From a virus: a stretch of DNA of 36,983 nucleotides. This document shows, piece after piece, positions 14,706 through 22,856 of this stretch. The translations under genes were made by a program, and so were the position numbers. The stretch's first letter is position 1; the number at the start of each line of letters is the position of its first letter. Location: positions 1-36,983 of IMG/VR virus record IMGVR_UViG_3300028823_000174. One strand, written 5' to 3'. The notes below the pieces were generated by a model. It made no database searches. It was given only the letters and a program-made list of their open reading frames with translations, and was not told the origin of the DNA.

Positions 14706-16520
14706 ATGAGGAAAGATACCATAAATAAGGTAACAACAGATTTAAAGGAAAAGTACCCTGACATAGGTTTAAAGGCTATTGAAGTAGATGACAAATCTGG
14801 AAAGGCTATGTTTTATTTGGAGCCTACTCAGAAGGCGCTGGCTTTTCTCCCCCGCGAAAAAGCCGCTGTTATAACTAGAGATCCGATTGACAGAACGGTT
14901 TTGGATTTAATTAAGGCAGATCCATATACAGAGGAGCCAAAACAATCGTTTCAGAGGGCTATTAGATATTATTATGTAGATCCACTTGTTGGTAGCGTAA
15001 CAAATCTATTAGCCAATCTATCACGCAAAGGCTTTGAAAATGATATAGACGATGAAAACATAAAGGCTTTTTATGATATATGGGCTTTTGATGTTAGATT
15101 TAAAGAAGTTTTGGAATGGATTTTCTTAGACTTTTTTAAGGTTGGACACGTTACAACTTACAAGGCCATCGCCAAATATGAACCAAGGGTTTCTCATCTC
15201 TCACCTGTTCCAGGGAAAAAGATGAAAAAACCAAAGAAAACCACCGGTGAAATGGAGGCCGAAGAAGGGGCTAAGAAAAATATATGGTCGAAGGGGCATT
15301 TGCCAGTAGCCTATACAGTTTTAAATCCTTTATTAGTTACAGTAGAAGGAAGCCTATTATTTGACAAATATAAGATAACCTTGACGCCACCACCAGAATT
15401 GAGTGCTTTATTAACTAAACCAGCATCTGAGCTTACCACGGATGAAAAAGAACTTATCAAAATACTGCCAACAGATTTGAAGAACGCCGCGACAGGTGGT
15501 GGAACGGTAACTTTAGATCCTAGGCTGGTTGGAACTGTTACATATAGAAAACAACCATATGAAAGATATGCTAAACCCCGCTCAACCCGCGTGTTCGAAT
15601 CAATAGATTATAAGCATTCATTGCGTGAGGCAGATTTAAGCACATTGGATGGTATTTCAAATTATATTTTGAAGATAACTATCGGTTCTGATGAATATCC
15701 TGTAACTACGCAGGCAGAGTTAGAGGCCGTAGCAGCATTGTTTAATACGCCATCAAAAAGTTTTGACGTAGTTTGGAATCATACGCTTAAAGTTGAGAAG
15801 ATAGTGTCTCCAGAAATTGGAGCCATTTTAGGACAAGAAAAATACAAACAAGTAAATGAAGACATGACTGCTGGTTTGGCAATTTCCAGGGCAATGATTG
15901 ACGGCGCATCAAACGTCAACGCCGCAGAAGTTGCCATGCTTACCAAAGCCTTAATGGAAGAAATCAACTATGCCAGAAGACAAGTAACACGCTGGATTTA
16001 TGATGAATATAGACAAATAGCTGAAGCTATGGGGTTTGACAGATTTCCTAAAATTAGATGGGATGACGGTGTTTTGAAGGATCCTATTTTGTATATGTCA
16101 ACGTTGTCTCAGCTGGTTGATAGAAGAATGTTAAGCTACAGAACGGCATTAGAGGCATTAGGCTTCGACTTCCCGAATGAAAAATTAAACATGGAAGAAG
16201 AGTTTGATGATGTACAAGACGGTATTTTTGGTATTATAGGTTCACCATGGCAACAGTCTAAGGGCTTGTTTGGTGGCGGTGGTGGTGGAAATATACAGCC
16301 AACACAAAGGTCTCCAGAGGGTACACCGTCTGGCGGGCGCCCAAAAGGTCAGCCAGCTAAACAAAAGCAACCTCAGGAGCCACAAAAAACCGTGAAAACC
16401 AAAACAAAACCGCCTCAAAAGACAGCCAGTCTGAAACTTTCTGATGTAATCAGGGGTATGTCTAATGAGGAATATTTAGCCCTTTTGAATCAAATGCATG
16501 AGATAAGAAGGGATGAATAA
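14706..16520 (+). CDS. Portal protein
   Basis: A 604-residue protein in the portal position, after the terminase and before the prohead protease. Portals form the dodecameric ring for DNA entry and tail attachment. Features: QRAIRYYYVDPLVGSVTNLL (80-99) near the start, typical of the portal clip/stem fold; a long beta-rich middle; a helical segment VSPEIGAILGQEKYKQVNED (about 365-390) of portal type; and a Gly/Pro/Gln/Lys-rich C-terminal tail (about 515-575) that is probably flexible. TTAAGGAGC precedes the ATG. Assignment rests on size, order and general pattern rather than a diagnostic motif. Confidence 0.82.
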   Translation: MRKDTINKVTTDLKEKYPDIGLKAIEVDDKSGKAMFYLEPTQKALAFLPREKAAVITRDPIDRTVLDLIKADPYTEEPKQSFQRAIRYYYVDPLVGSVTNLLANLSRKGFENDIDDENIKAFYDIWAFDVRFKEVLEWIFLDFFKVGHVTTYKAIAKYEPRVSHLSPVPGKKMKKPKKTTGEMEAEEGAKKNIWSKGHLPVAYTVLNPLLVTVEGSLLFDKYKITLTPPPELSALLTKPASELTTDEKELIKILPTDLKNAATGGGTVTLDPRLVGTVTYRKQPYERYAKPRSTRVFESIDYKHSLREADLSTLDGISNYILKITIGSDEYPVTTQAELEAVAALFNTPSKSFDVVWNHTLKVEKIVSPEIGAILGQEKYKQVNEDMTAGLAISRAMIDGASNVNAAEVAMLTKALMEEINYARRQVTRWIYDEYRQIAEAMGFDRFPKIRWDDGVLKDPILYMSTLSQLVDRRMLSYRTALEALGFDFPNEKLNMEEEFDDVQDGIFGIIGSPWQQSKGLFGGGGGGNIQPTQRSPEGTPSGGRPKGQPAKQKQPQEPQKTVKTKTKPPQKTASLKLSDVIRGMSNEEYLALLNQMHEIRRDE

Positions 16521-16582
16521 TAAACTAACCTTTTATATTATAACGACCCTTATATTATCTTAATGATTTAAGGAGGTTTTAA

Positions 16583-17740
16583 ATGCACAAAGAAAACAAT
16601 AAAAAAGTTTATCTCGAGGCGGATATTGAGATACATAAAGAAACAGCCGACTTACGAGAGAAAGCAGCATCGGTAATAAACTTACCCGATGAAAAGGTTA
16701 AACAACCTGATTTGTTATATTTTTCAGCTATTTTTGTTTCATCCGGAGAAAATTTAAACCACGCTTATTTCCTACCGTCAGAACTCGTCAAAGCAGAAGG
16801 TACAATCGTTAATAAAGCACTAGACGTAGAACACAAAGAAGATCAAATAATTGGCCATATTTATGAACGGGCGTTTATGGATCATGATGGAAACCCTGTG
16901 ACTGTGGAAGAAGTAGCACAGCTAGAAGCCGCGGATGTCGATCAGAGAGATTTCCACATTGCCATCGCCGGTATCCTTTACAAATCCAGATTTCCCAACA
17001 TTGCTGAAGAAGTTTCTAGCGGTCAATGGAAGGTTAGTATGGAAGCATACTATCAAGATTTCGATATTAAAGTCGGAGACCTTATTGTAAGCAAGAAAGA
17101 AGCTGAGGCGTTGGGTCTTACTACTGCAGATAAAGGTGGTGTTTTTGGGAGGTTGGCCAAGGTGATTAAGTCTGGTAAAGAAATATCGGCTGGAACAGTT
17201 GCTAGAGTTTTGCGTGGTATCATATTTTCTGGGTGCGGAATTGTAAAACACCCCGCTAACCCACCATCTGTGATCTTAGAAACAGCGAAGTCTAAAAAAA
17301 TAAGCACGGAAGATGGTGTAATCATTTTCAATCTGGATGACGATAATAATGTAACCTCTATTAATATAGAAGACCCCGTTTCCGGGGAGGAGGATAAGAA
17401 TTTGGAAAATAAGGACAAATCAGAACTACAATATGACGACACAGTTGGAATATGTGTAAATTACAAGAAATACGTGTATGGTGACACTTTTAAGGGACCC
17501 AACACGGATGTAATACACGAAAACTGGTGTACGTTGTACGAAGAGGGCTGTACCTCTTTTTCTAGAGACGTAACAGATCCTCAATGTTTAAAAAACAAAC
17601 GAGACAACGTCGCATATGTGTCCCAAGTAGCTAAGGCACATGCCAAAAAACTTCTAAAAACAAAACAAGAAAATGATAAGAGAGAAGGCTTGGTCGACAT
17701 GCTACTTGCGGCTTTGGAAAAAGCTGCAAAATATCATTAA
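16583..17740 (+). CDS. Prohead maturation protease
   Basis: A 385-residue protein. The N-terminal 230 residues fit the phage prohead serine protease fold: H84 in NKALDVEHKED followed by IIGHI, S152 in WKVSMEAYY, and a late strand FSGCGIVKHPANPPSVI (215-231) characteristic of these proteases. It would cleave scaffold and capsid proteins during head maturation. Residues 240-385 are unusual: acidic, then a Cys-bearing segment (ICVNYK, NWCTLYEEGC, PQCLKN) and a basic helical end. This tail could act as internal scaffold or be removed on self-cleavage. AAGGAGG precedes the ATG. Confidence 0.8.
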   Translation: MHKENNKKVYLEADIEIHKETADLREKAASVINLPDEKVKQPDLLYFSAIFVSSGENLNHAYFLPSELVKAEGTIVNKALDVEHKEDQIIGHIYERAFMDHDGNPVTVEEVAQLEAADVDQRDFHIAIAGILYKSRFPNIAEEVSSGQWKVSMEAYYQDFDIKVGDLIVSKKEAEALGLTTADKGGVFGRLAKVIKSGKEISAGTVARVLRGIIFSGCGIVKHPANPPSVILETAKSKKISTEDGVIIFNLDDDNNVTSINIEDPVSGEEDKNLENKDKSELQYDDTVGICVNYKKYVYGDTFKGPNTDVIHENWCTLYEEGCTSFSRDVTDPQCLKNKRDNVAYVSQVAKAHAKKLLKTKQENDKREGLVDMLLAALEKAAKYH

Positions 17741-17756
17741 GAGGAGGTAAAAGGTT

Positions 17757-18188
17757 ATGCCACAGGCACTTTCTGGTAAAAGAAGAAGTATGCCGAAGGT
17801 TTGCACAATCCTTGGCGATGACAATTTAAAAATTGCCTACAGAAAAGCTGGTAATAACCACGTGCCCCCTGTTTTCTGGGGAGATTCATTTACTATGGTG
17901 TCTGGTGCCACAGAGGTTGTGATAGCAAGTGGTATCTCATTTCATGGTAGTGACCTTGTCTCCGCTGTCGCTGGATACAGTGCTAACATCACTGCGTCTC
18001 CTTGTGGTGATCCCAAGGGAAGATGGTATATTGAAAAGAACGCTAATTTTAACGTTATTAAAATCAAAACCACTGCGGCAATGACAGAAGATGTGGTTTG
18101 GGATGTTAAATTCATGTTAGGAATAGACCCAGACATAGAAGGTATTTACTGTAGAGGAAACAGAGGCACTATGCCAAGTTATCCGTAA
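17757..18188 (+). CDS. Beta-rich head-module protein, unknown
   Basis: A 143-residue protein between the protease and the scaffold-like gene. It is beta-rich (SFTMVSGATEVVIASGISF, VVWDVKFMLGI) with two Cys (C16 and C102 region) and no catalytic motif. Position suggests a virion or head decoration/stabilising protein; it is not one I recognise. GAGGAGG precedes the ATG. Its stop codon lies in the loop of a hairpin (18179-18198). Confidence 0.65.
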   Translation: MPQALSGKRRSMPKVCTILGDDNLKIAYRKAGNNHVPPVFWGDSFTMVSGATEVVIASGISFHGSDLVSAVAGYSANITASPCGDPKGRWYIEKNANFNVIKIKTTAAMTEDVVWDVKFMLGIDPDIEGIYCRGNRGTMPSYP

Positions 18189-18204
18189 TAGCGGATAAAG
18201 CTTT
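18179..18204 (+). terminator. Weak terminator-like hairpin spanning a stop codon
   Basis: TTATCCG (18179-18185) pairs with CGGATAA (18192-18198) around a six-base loop that contains the TAA stop. A short T-run (CTTTT, 18201-18205) follows. The stem is only seven pairs, so termination would be partial. The rest of the 98-base gap has no promoter I would defend. Confidence 0.35.
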
Positions 18205-18286
18205 TGGTAGTGGAAAAGGAAATTTGTACATTTAGGTTGGCGTTTGATTTACGTAAAGTAGAAAATCTTGAAGGAGGTATTACTTT

Positions 18287-19081
18287 ATGGATGAAAAGCT
18301 GAGAAAGGACATCGAGGCTTGTGTGGCTGCTATCTTTTCTGAAAAAGAAGAAGCTGAAATGAGACGAAGAACCGAAGAAGCCCTTCAGAAAGCCGCTTCA
18401 ACAATTGAAGACCTTACGAACGCTCTAGAAGAGCGAAACGGCGAAGTAGAAGAGCTCGAGATTAAAGTCTCAGAGAGTGAAACCAAAATGACAGATCTCG
18501 AAACCGAGCTTGAGGCAGCTAGGGCAGAGGTCGCAACTGCTGAGGAAAAACTCGCAGAAAGTGTAAACACTCTTGAAGAAATTAAGAAAGATAGAGCTAC
18601 TGATGTCAGAATGTCTGAACTTGAAGAAGCCGGAGTTGCCCATAGCAATAAAGATGCTAAGGCAAATCAAATTGCTAAAGTAAGGGAAATGTCCGACGAA
18701 GATTACGCAGCTTATAAAGACGAACTGATATCTATTAGGCAGGCAGTCCTTGATGAACTCGCAGCCGCAGCCGAAACTGAATCCGAAGAAAAAGAAGAAG
18801 CTGAAGAAGAAACCTCAGAAGAAGAAAAAGAAGAAGCCGAAGAGAAAGAGGAAGCTGAAGAAGAAACTGAGGAAAAAGAAGAAGCTGAAGAAAAGGAAGA
18901 ATCTGAGGAAAAAGAAGAGGCTGAGGAAGAAAGCGAGGAAGAAGGCGAAGAAACTCCTCCTGCTAACGTAGATCCTAACAAGACGGCTTTTGCTGCTCTT
19001 AATTTGGATGTTCGCCCTTCAGCCGGTATGCTCGAGAAATATGCCGAATTCGGCAGAGCACTGGCCGAAGCAATGAAATAA
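18287..19081 (+). CDS. Probable capsid scaffolding protein
   Basis: A 264-residue acidic coiled-coil protein. Residues 1-110 form a coiled coil, residues about 165-225 are a low-complexity run of Glu, Lys and Ala, and the end is a conserved-looking short helix (FAALNLDVRPSAGMLEKY ... ALAEAMK). Position between the prohead protease and the major capsid gene, together with this composition and a C-terminal helix that could bind the capsid protein, fits a scaffold that is later removed by the protease. AAGGAGG precedes the ATG. Confidence 0.72.
   Translation: MDEKLRKDIEACVAAIFSEKEEAEMRRRTEEALQKAASTIEDLTNALEERNGEVEELEIKVSESETKMTDLETELEAARAEVATAEEKLAESVNTLEEIKKDRATDVRMSELEEAGVAHSNKDAKANQIAKVREMSDEDYAAYKDELISIRQAVLDELAAAAETESEEKEEAEEETSEEEKEEAEEKEEAEEETEEKEEAEEKEESEEKEEAEEESEEEGEETPPANVDPNKTAFAALNLDVRPSAGMLEKYAEFGRALAEAMK
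18780..18955 (+). repeat. Low-complexity Glu/Lys/Ala-coding tract
   Basis: A GAA/GAG-rich tract made of imperfect repeats of the unit GAAAAAGAAGAAGCT or close variants, giving EEKEEAEE-type protein repeats inside the scaffold-like gene. Such tracts expand or contract easily. Open frames seen on the other strands here are by-products of this composition. Confidence 0.7.
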
Positions 19082-19113
19082 TATAAAGAATTATAAAGAG
19101 GAGGTAAAAGGAT

Positions 19114-19353
19114 ATGTTTATACCTAGACATCCTGTTGTAGAAAATCAATTTTGTAGCTATCACGAGAATGAATCATTTGGTACTGCTGGCGTTGGCGGA
19201 GTAATCTGCTATGCTGGTTCTGTTCTTTATCTTGTAGAAGCAGCTACCAACGAAGAGCCGATGGTTAGAGCTTATTCTACCCAGGCCCTTTTTGCGGCTT
19301 TGGGAACAGAAGAGAAGATTCCTTTTGGTTTCGCTATGCAGAAGGTTAATTGA
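19114..19353 (+). CDS. Decoration-like head protein, N-terminal part before a frameshift
   Basis: A 79-codon frame that ends at a TGA in AATTGAC. Its last residues, PFGFAMQKV, followed by the out-of-phase continuation DGHKSAPLAVAHHGIWD, read as one protein, so it is the first part of a gene of about 186 residues. The protein is beta-rich (GVGGVICYAGSVLYLVEA) and lies between scaffold and capsid genes, where phages encode head decoration or stabilising proteins. GAGGAGG precedes the ATG. The break may be a real mutation, a sequence error or programmed +1 frameshifting. Confidence 0.65.
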   Translation: MFIPRHPVVENQFCSYHENESFGTAGVGGVICYAGSVLYLVEAATNEEPMVRAYSTQALFAALGTEEKIPFGFAMQKVN

Positions 19354-19672
19354 CGGTCATAAATCTGCGCCTCTCGCTGTAGCTCACCATGGTATCTGGG
19401 ATACGGTCCATTACACCTGTAAACATGCAGCTGGTGTTATCACCAATTATATGAAACCAGGCGAAAGACTATATCCTGCTACCTGTGCCGGTACCACACC
19501 TATTGGTAAGGTTACCAACAGTTCCACCGTTGCTGACAATGCTGATGATGATGGTGAATGTCTTGTAGCTACTGCTGTAGCTAGAGTTGTTAAGGGTGCC
19601 AGCAAGGCTAAATGTGAAGCTAATTTAGCTAACACTACGCTTTATCCTATTAGGATCAAGCTTCTTATCTAA
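19292..19672 (+). CDS. Decoration-like head protein, C-terminal part after a frameshift
   Basis: This frame is open from an ATG at 19292, but its first 20 codons run out of phase under the preceding gene and look non-natural (RLWEQKRRFLLVSLCRR). Meaningful sequence starts near 19349-19355 with DGHKSAPLAVAHHGIWD and continues through YMKPGERLYPAT and DGECLVATAVARVV to TTLYPIRIKLLI. The end strand IRIKLLI is typical of small phage decoration proteins. It has no good ribosome-binding site of its own, which supports production as a fusion with the upstream frame or loss of function. Confidence 0.6.
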   Translation: MRLWEQKRRFLLVSLCRRLIDGHKSAPLAVAHHGIWDTVHYTCKHAAGVITNYMKPGERLYPATCAGTTPIGKVTNSSTVADNADDDGECLVATAVARVVKGASKAKCEANLANTTLYPIRIKLLI

Positions 19673-19681
19673 ACGATAAAA

Positions 19682-19714
19682 ACGGATTAAGACACCGCTT
19701 TTATGTGTCTCCGT
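19682..19714 (+). promoter_or_regulatory. Hairpin in the capsid gene leader
   Basis: ACGGA (19682-19686) pairs with TCCGT (19710-19714) and GACAC (19691-19695) with GTGTC (19705-19709), with a four-base bulge on the left. It lies between the decoration-like gene and the capsid gene, ahead of AAGGAGG. No T-run follows, so RNA processing or message stabilisation is more likely than termination. Confidence 0.4.
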
Positions 19715-19742
19715 AATTAAATATTAAGGAGGAAGAGTAGAT

Positions 19743-20810
19743 ATGGATAAGCGCGAAATGCAAGAACTTTTTAAGGCCACTGCGAATATTGATACGCCTG
19801 AGGGACTTGCAGCATATAAAGCTTTCGCAGCTGCTCTTACTACTCCGATCCTTCAGAAGATTGAGCTGGAATCAATCATGAGAAGACTGTTCGCAGTCGA
19901 GAGATTGGCTCCAGGAGCACAGGCTGTATACCCTGTAGCAGAGGATTTTGAAGTTCCTGTGTGGGTACTGCCTGGACTAGGCTATATGGCACAAAACTTC
20001 ATTGAAGGTATTGGAGAAGAGGTTTATGTCCCAACATTTGCTATCAATGCAAGTGCCGATTGGAAAATCACTTATGCAAGAGACTCTCGTGTAGACATTG
20101 CCCAAAGAGCCGCATCAAGAGTTGCCATGGACATTGCTAATTACGAAGAAGAGTGTGGTTGGAGAGTTATTATGCCAGCTGCTACTTCAGCGTTTTCTGG
20201 TAAAGGTCTATTGGGCTCTCGTCCAGCCCCTATTTATGAAATCGACCCAAGTTCTACTGGCGCAGGATATCTGTCCAAAGAGCTCATCAACAAGATGATC
20301 GTTGGTTTCAAGAGAATAGGCAGGACTCTCACCGATCTCTATATTTCACCTGAGGATGCCGCTGACATTCGTGAGTGGACAGATACAGACATCGACCCAG
20401 TAACAAGACGCGAGATTTTTCAGGCTTCTGGAATGGGTTCGCTGTGGAATGTAGCACTTCATGAGGTACAGCACCTTGGTGCAACCGGTATGTACAACAT
20501 CAACGACGATGGTTCTGCGTTTGGCAAGTTTGTTGCCAGCTCCCATGCGTACAACAGTTACACTATCGACCACGGTAACGTAACTGCCGCTGATGGAACG
20601 GTTAGCACATTGGGTGAGACCCAGATCATGGGTTTTGACTTAAGTGTTAATGACTCTCTTGTTATGCCAATCCGAAAAGAATATCAAGCGCATGACGATC
20701 CAACTCTGCTCCGCGTCCAAAAGGCTGGCTTCTTTGGATGGGCTGAGATTGGCTTTGCTTGTTTAGATTCTAGAATGCTCGGAATGGGCGTTATTGACAG
20801 GTCTCTATAA
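19743..20810 (+). CDS. Major capsid protein (HK97-fold type)
   Basis: A 355-residue protein in the major-capsid position, after scaffold and decoration genes. Features consistent with an HK97-fold subunit are the helical N-terminal arm, the E-loop-like strand region around GAQAVYPVAEDFEVPVWV (58-75), a spine-helix segment (RDSRVDIAQRAASRVAMDIA, about 112-132), and a mixed A-domain with LYISPEDAADIREWTD and a C-terminal AGFFGWAEIGFACLDSR. There is no long N-terminal delta domain, which fits a separate scaffold gene. It is followed by a very stable hairpin, as expected for the most abundant phage message. Confidence 0.88.
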   Translation: MDKREMQELFKATANIDTPEGLAAYKAFAAALTTPILQKIELESIMRRLFAVERLAPGAQAVYPVAEDFEVPVWVLPGLGYMAQNFIEGIGEEVYVPTFAINASADWKITYARDSRVDIAQRAASRVAMDIANYEEECGWRVIMPAATSAFSGKGLLGSRPAPIYEIDPSSTGAGYLSKELINKMIVGFKRIGRTLTDLYISPEDAADIREWTDTDIDPVTRREIFQASGMGSLWNVALHEVQHLGATGMYNINDDGSAFGKFVASSHAYNSYTIDHGNVTAADGTVSTLGETQIMGFDLSVNDSLVMPIRKEYQAHDDPTLLRVQKAGFFGWAEIGFACLDSRMLGMGVIDRSL

Positions 20811-20833
20811 TATAGTGTATTATAGAAAAGATA

Positions 20834-20869
20834 TATAGTATCCCATATCTTCGGGTGTGGGATACTATA
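20834..20869 (+). terminator. Very stable UUCG-capped hairpin after the capsid gene
   Basis: A 16-pair stem (left arm 20834-20849, right arm 20854-20869, two G-U pairs) closed by C(TTCG)G, the most stable RNA tetraloop. It starts 24 bases after the capsid stop codon. There is no T-run after it, so it may terminate weakly, block exonucleases to protect the capsid message, or direct processing. Confidence 0.65.
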
Positions 20870-20880
20870 CTATCAACCCT

Positions 20881-20909
20881 TTGAAAATTTTGGCTATAAT
20901 TCATATAAA
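20881..20909 (+). promoter_or_regulatory. Sigma70-like promoter for the fibre region
   Basis: TTGAAA (20881-20886), a 17-base spacer and TATAAA (20904-20909): five of six matches at each box with ideal spacing. It lies just after the capsid hairpin and before the gene at 21024, a natural place for a new transcript. It is the best promoter match I found in the window. Confidence 0.55.
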
Positions 20910-20938
20910 CCATGATTATTATAGTCAAAATCATAAAC

Positions 20939-20975
20939 TGACCTCTATTATAGTAGAGGGATGTAAATCCGGTCA
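20939..20975 (+). promoter_or_regulatory. Alternative hairpins in the leader of the gene at 21024
   Basis: CCTCTA (20942-20947) pairs with TAGAGG (20954-20959) with a six-base loop. Alternatively TGACC (20939-20943) pairs with GGTCA (20971-20975), sharing two bases with the first stem. Both would lie in the 5' leader of a transcript from the promoter at 20881-20909. A switch is possible but unproven. Confidence 0.35.
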
Positions 20976-21023
20976 AGGGAAAGTTCAACAACCAATAGAA
21001 AAGGAAAAGGAGGAATTAAAACT

Positions 21024-21524
21024 ATGAACGGGTATGTAAAAAATAAGTCCGTAACATGGATGCACGCTATGAAAAGGTCTATAGGACCAGGAGCCACGGT
21101 TTCTTTAGACGAGCTTTATGAACAATATGGCACAAAACACGATTTAGCGACGGGAGAAGAATTTGCTAATTGGCTCCGAAGCGTTAAATTACCGAATAAA
21201 GATGTATGGGAAATAGTTTTTAACGAGGACTCACAGGAATCTACCGAATTAAAGGAAGAACCAAAGGTAGAACAAAAGGCCCCCATAACGGAACTTGCAG
21301 AAGAGGACCCTACCAAAGTCACAACAATTCAAGAAATCAAGAAAATGACGGTGAAGGACGTAGTAAATCTATCTGTAAGGAAAGCTAGGGACGTTGTTCC
21401 AAATATAATGGATTCACATTTGCTTAGATATGCTTTACAGGAAGCAAATCCATTGACTGGAAAGGACAGCCTTTGCAGAATTCTAAGAAAGAGGATTCAA
21501 GAATTAGAATTAAGCAGGATTTAA
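21024..21524 (+). CDS. Head-completion-like protein, unknown
   Basis: A 166-residue protein. The N-terminal 68 residues (GYVKNKSVTWMHAMKRSIGP, then LDELYEQYGTKHDL and EEFANWLRS) resemble small proteins found next to phage capsid genes, possibly connectors or packaging-completion factors. A charged linker (about 70-98) joins a helical C-terminal domain (100-166) beginning TTIQEIKKMTVKDVV. Function is not established. AAGGAGG precedes the ATG after a 213-base structured leader. Confidence 0.6.
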   Translation: MNGYVKNKSVTWMHAMKRSIGPGATVSLDELYEQYGTKHDLATGEEFANWLRSVKLPNKDVWEIVFNEDSQESTELKEEPKVEQKAPITELAEEDPTKVTTIQEIKKMTVKDVVNLSVRKARDVVPNIMDSHLLRYALQEANPLTGKDSLCRILRKRIQELELSRI

Positions 21525-21554
21525 GTAACATAAAACACAAGGGGGTAAACAGAC

Positions 21555-22850
21555 ATGGCTAGAAGTTTACTAAGACAATTAGAACAAATTAGACGTGCTG
21601 CTACCTATGATGATGCTATTGCTAATGTTAATACTGCGGCAGTAGCAGAGCCTGTTATTTCAGGTTCATTGGAAGAGGATACCAATGTTATTAGGTCCAT
21701 AATGAAGCAATTCAAAGGGACTACAAATTGGTATGACACCCCAGGTCTTATGTTTGATCCTACCACTACAAACAGTGGTGGAGATTCACTCGTAGACTAT
21801 AACATGGAAAATGTTAGGGGCCATTCTCTTCGTAACAAATCTGTCATCATAGCCGTAGAAGAAGACAATTCTGGCTCTGGTTATACAGTATCCGGTACTT
21901 CTACTGGTACATTAGCTACCATTTCAACAAGATATGCTGGTCAAGATGGTGGTACAGACTGGACAGGTCTTCCAATTTATGCCAGTACAGCCAATGCTGG
22001 TCAGTATCATGATGAAGGCGGAAGCTCCAACGTATGCCGTGTAGACGTTCTTGATATGAGTTCCGGTCAGGAATTTGATGATGGTACTGATATTATTTAT
22101 GCTATGATGTACGACGGCGCCGATTTTGGTGGAGCTGGAGCTGGGACAGACGTATACTTCAGATTCTACAAAAACGGTAACCCATGTGACCTTACAGGTA
22201 CTGGTGTAACCAGCGTAGCATTCGTATATCCACAGAGAAAAAGAATGTCAGACGTTCAAGAGTGGGAATGGCTACGAACAGACTTTGTAAGTTCTTGGGA
22301 AGGTGACGTAGAGCTAACTGAAGACATTTCTAACTTGTGGTCATTTACCGGATCTTCCGATAACACATCTGCTCCTACTTGGACCAACAGTGGTGGAAAC
22401 TGGTCAATCGGAGCAGGTACAGTCGATCTAGAGGGCGGAATAAATGATCTAAATTCTTCTGTTGGCGATATGACATTTACAGAAGATAATTACATCACAG
22501 ATGGATGGTCAGTAGCGGCCTCTTTAGATGCCTTGGATCAGGCTATAAAAGACAACGCTGATGCTATTTCAGCTGCTTCCGCAGCTAAATATGTAGAATC
22601 TCTATCAGCTCAGGCCGATGCTAATACAGTTCATGCCCTACCAGCCGGAGTAACTTACACACCTGATGCTACAGCTGGTCAGGAAGGTAAAAACATGGAC
22701 GTATTCGTAGACGGTCAGTTGCTTGCAGCAGACACTGGCGCTAATGGTGTCAATGCTGACAGAGACTACGGTGAAACCACAGCTTCAGGTATTACCTTTA
22801 GATTTAACGTACAGGCGGGTAGGAACGTAACCTATCTAGTAAGACAATAA
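21555..22850 (+). CDS. Tail-fibre-like structural protein, paralogue A
   Basis: A 431-residue protein. The N-terminal helix SLLRQLEQIRRAATYDD leads to LEEDTNVIRSIMKQFKGTTN, a coiled segment of the kind that trimerises fibres, then beta-rich Gly/Ser/Thr/Asp sequence, and a C-terminal beta domain with NMDVFVDGQLLAADTG. A near-complete second copy forms the last 430 residues of the next gene. Two patches of 50 and 47 bases are identical in both. The likely role is a virion fibre or fibril subunit. AAGGGGGT precedes the ATG. Confidence 0.72.
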   Translation: MARSLLRQLEQIRRAATYDDAIANVNTAAVAEPVISGSLEEDTNVIRSIMKQFKGTTNWYDTPGLMFDPTTTNSGGDSLVDYNMENVRGHSLRNKSVIIAVEEDNSGSGYTVSGTSTGTLATISTRYAGQDGGTDWTGLPIYASTANAGQYHDEGGSSNVCRVDVLDMSSGQEFDDGTDIIYAMMYDGADFGGAGAGTDVYFRFYKNGNPCDLTGTGVTSVAFVYPQRKRMSDVQEWEWLRTDFVSSWEGDVELTEDISNLWSFTGSSDNTSAPTWTNSGGNWSIGAGTVDLEGGINDLNSSVGDMTFTEDNYITDGWSVAASLDALDQAIKDNADAISAASAAKYVESLSAQADANTVHALPAGVTYTPDATAGQEGKNMDVFVDGQLLAADTGANGVNADRDYGETTASGITFRFNVQAGRNVTYLVRQ

Positions 22851-22856
22851 CATCTA

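Noticed and set aside
18780-18955. Repeat tract considered as a CRISPR or satellite array
   Set aside because: The repeats are imperfect, adjacent without spacers, and in frame with a coding region.
18750-18971. A Lys-rich frame inside the scaffold-like gene
   Set aside because: It is the shifted reading of a GAA-rich tract (AAG/AAA codons) and not an independent gene.
20912-20941. Nine-codon frame in the leader after the capsid gene
   Set aside because: It has no ribosome-binding site and consists of AT-rich codons expected by chance.
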